DNA of 5,570 bases from Nostoc sp. CHAB 5715 (lineage in GTDB: Bacteria > Cyanobacteriota > Cyanobacteriia > Cyanobacteriales > Nostocaceae), in the NCBI RefSeq assembly GCF_020829685.1, contig NZ_JAIVFR010000485.1, positions 1 through 5,570 of the forward strand. Direction: 5' to 3'. Positions 5,039 through 5,570 of the stretch are shown one piece after another (the stretch's first letter is position 1; every line of letters starts with the position of its first letter). The notes under the pieces are model-generated. The model saw only the letters and a program-made list of their open reading frames with translations, made no database searches and was not told the origin of the DNA. The position numbers and the translations under genes were made by a program.

Positions 5039-5570
5039 ATGGCTGTAATTCGCTTAATTCTATTGGTGGCAGTACTGGGAGGACTAACGCTGTTATTAGT
5101 CCAAAATTTCTCACCTGCCCTATCGCTAGTATTTTTGGGCGTGCGAACTCAACCATTACCACTAGCTATATGGATTTTGTTTAGTACTGCCATTGGTGCT
5201 TTCACATCTATATTAATTAGTACCTTGTTTAACTTATCCAATTATTTTGGGGGAAGACAACGCCAAACTCCTGACCGCCGAAGCACAACGCCTCGTGCGA
5301 AGGCAACCCGTAGAGAAGAATTTACATCTCGCCCTGCCAGTTCTCCACCACCAGCTAGTAAAAAAGAAGAGACTACTAGTGATGTATTTGATGATTGGGA
5401 GACAAATGGCAGTAGAAATGATGATTGGAACTTTGATGAAAAGTCAGAGGAAGCACCTACTCCTAATCCTCAAGCTCAACAGCCTAAAGACTCTAAAACT
5501 TACGAACGTCAATCAGAAGCCAAAAGCAGTTCTCAGTCTGGTTCAGTTTACTCCTACAGCTACCGCGAAC
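5039..5570 (+). CDS. LapA/DUF1049-like membrane protein, N-terminal part (cut by the right edge)
   Basis: From ATG at 5039 the frame is open for 177 codons to the window end. The product begins MAVIRLILLVAVLGGLTLLL, a membrane segment (about 4-22), followed by VQNFSPALSLVFLGVRTQPL and a second membrane segment (about 41-66, PLAIWILFSTAIGAFTSIL). The VQN...L.FLG layout between two helices is that of the LapA (DUF1049) domain, named after E. coli LapA, which works with LapB in controlling lipopolysaccharide assembly. From residue about 71 a basic patch (RRSTTPRAKATRREE, 80-94) leads into a long hydrophilic Ser/Pro/Asp-rich cytoplasmic tail with two DDW motifs (118-120, 128-130), a tail that E. 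coli LapA lacks. Role in cyanobacteria is not established; a membrane-anchored adaptor is a guess. No Shine-Dalgarno is seen and the upstream spacer is a dispersed repeat. Only the C-terminus is missing. Confidence 0.8.
   Translation, partial: MAVIRLILLVAVLGGLTLLLVQNFSPALSLVFLGVRTQPLPLAIWILFSTAIGAFTSILISTLFNLSNYFGGRQRQTPDRRSTTPRAKATRREEFTSRPASSPPPASKKEETTSDVFDDWETNGSRNDDWNFDEKSEEAPTPNPQAQQPKDSKTYERQSEAKSSSQSGSVYSYSYRE

Overview
The window looks like chromosomal DNA of a filamentous, heterocyst-forming cyanobacterium of the Nostoc/Anabaena type. Four things point there: five copies of the cyanobacterial HIP1 octamer GCGATCGC, heptameric short tandem repeats (STRR style) between genes, several families of short dispersed intergenic repeats, and a gene set (Zam-like RNase II/R-family protein, UbiX, LapA/DUF1049-type membrane protein) whose protein sequences have a cyanobacterial character. 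The taxon is inferred from these features; no database was searched.

Layout. Positions 1-392 (minus strand) hold the N-terminal 130 codons of an unrecognised protein that runs off the left edge. Positions 393-1717 are a 1.3-kb region with no intact gene. It contains traces of a possibly decayed minus-strand gene (about 520-823), a GC-rich repeat island (about 909-1113), a strongly foldable segment that may be an unassigned structured RNA (about 1222-1446), a cluster of hairpins resembling a small non-autonomous element (about 1477-1553), and more dispersed-repeat debris up to the next start codon. Positions 1718-4075 (plus) encode a 785-residue RNase II/R-family protein, most likely Zam. Positions 4093-4231 are three abutting tandem-repeat arrays. 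Positions 4252-4872 (plus) encode the flavin prenyltransferase UbiX from a GTG start. Positions 4940-5029 are another dispersed repeat. Positions 5039-5570 (plus) are the 5' part of a LapA-like membrane protein that runs off the right edge.

How the genes fit together. zam, ubiX and the lapA-like gene are co-directional with gaps of 176 and 166 bp, both filled with repeats, so co-transcription is possible but not shown. UbiX makes prenylated FMN for UbiD-type decarboxylases, which in cyanobacteria would serve plastoquinone synthesis. The Zam-like protein keeps the RNase II/R domain order (helix-turn-helix, OB folds, RNB, S1), but all four positions of the catalytic aspartate cluster are changed. 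I therefore predict an RNA-binding protein without normal exonuclease activity. No functional link between the genes is evident beyond position.

The main candidates for something undescribed are the degenerate RNB active site, the structured segment near 1222-1446, and the dispersed repeat read through as coding sequence in the left-hand gene.
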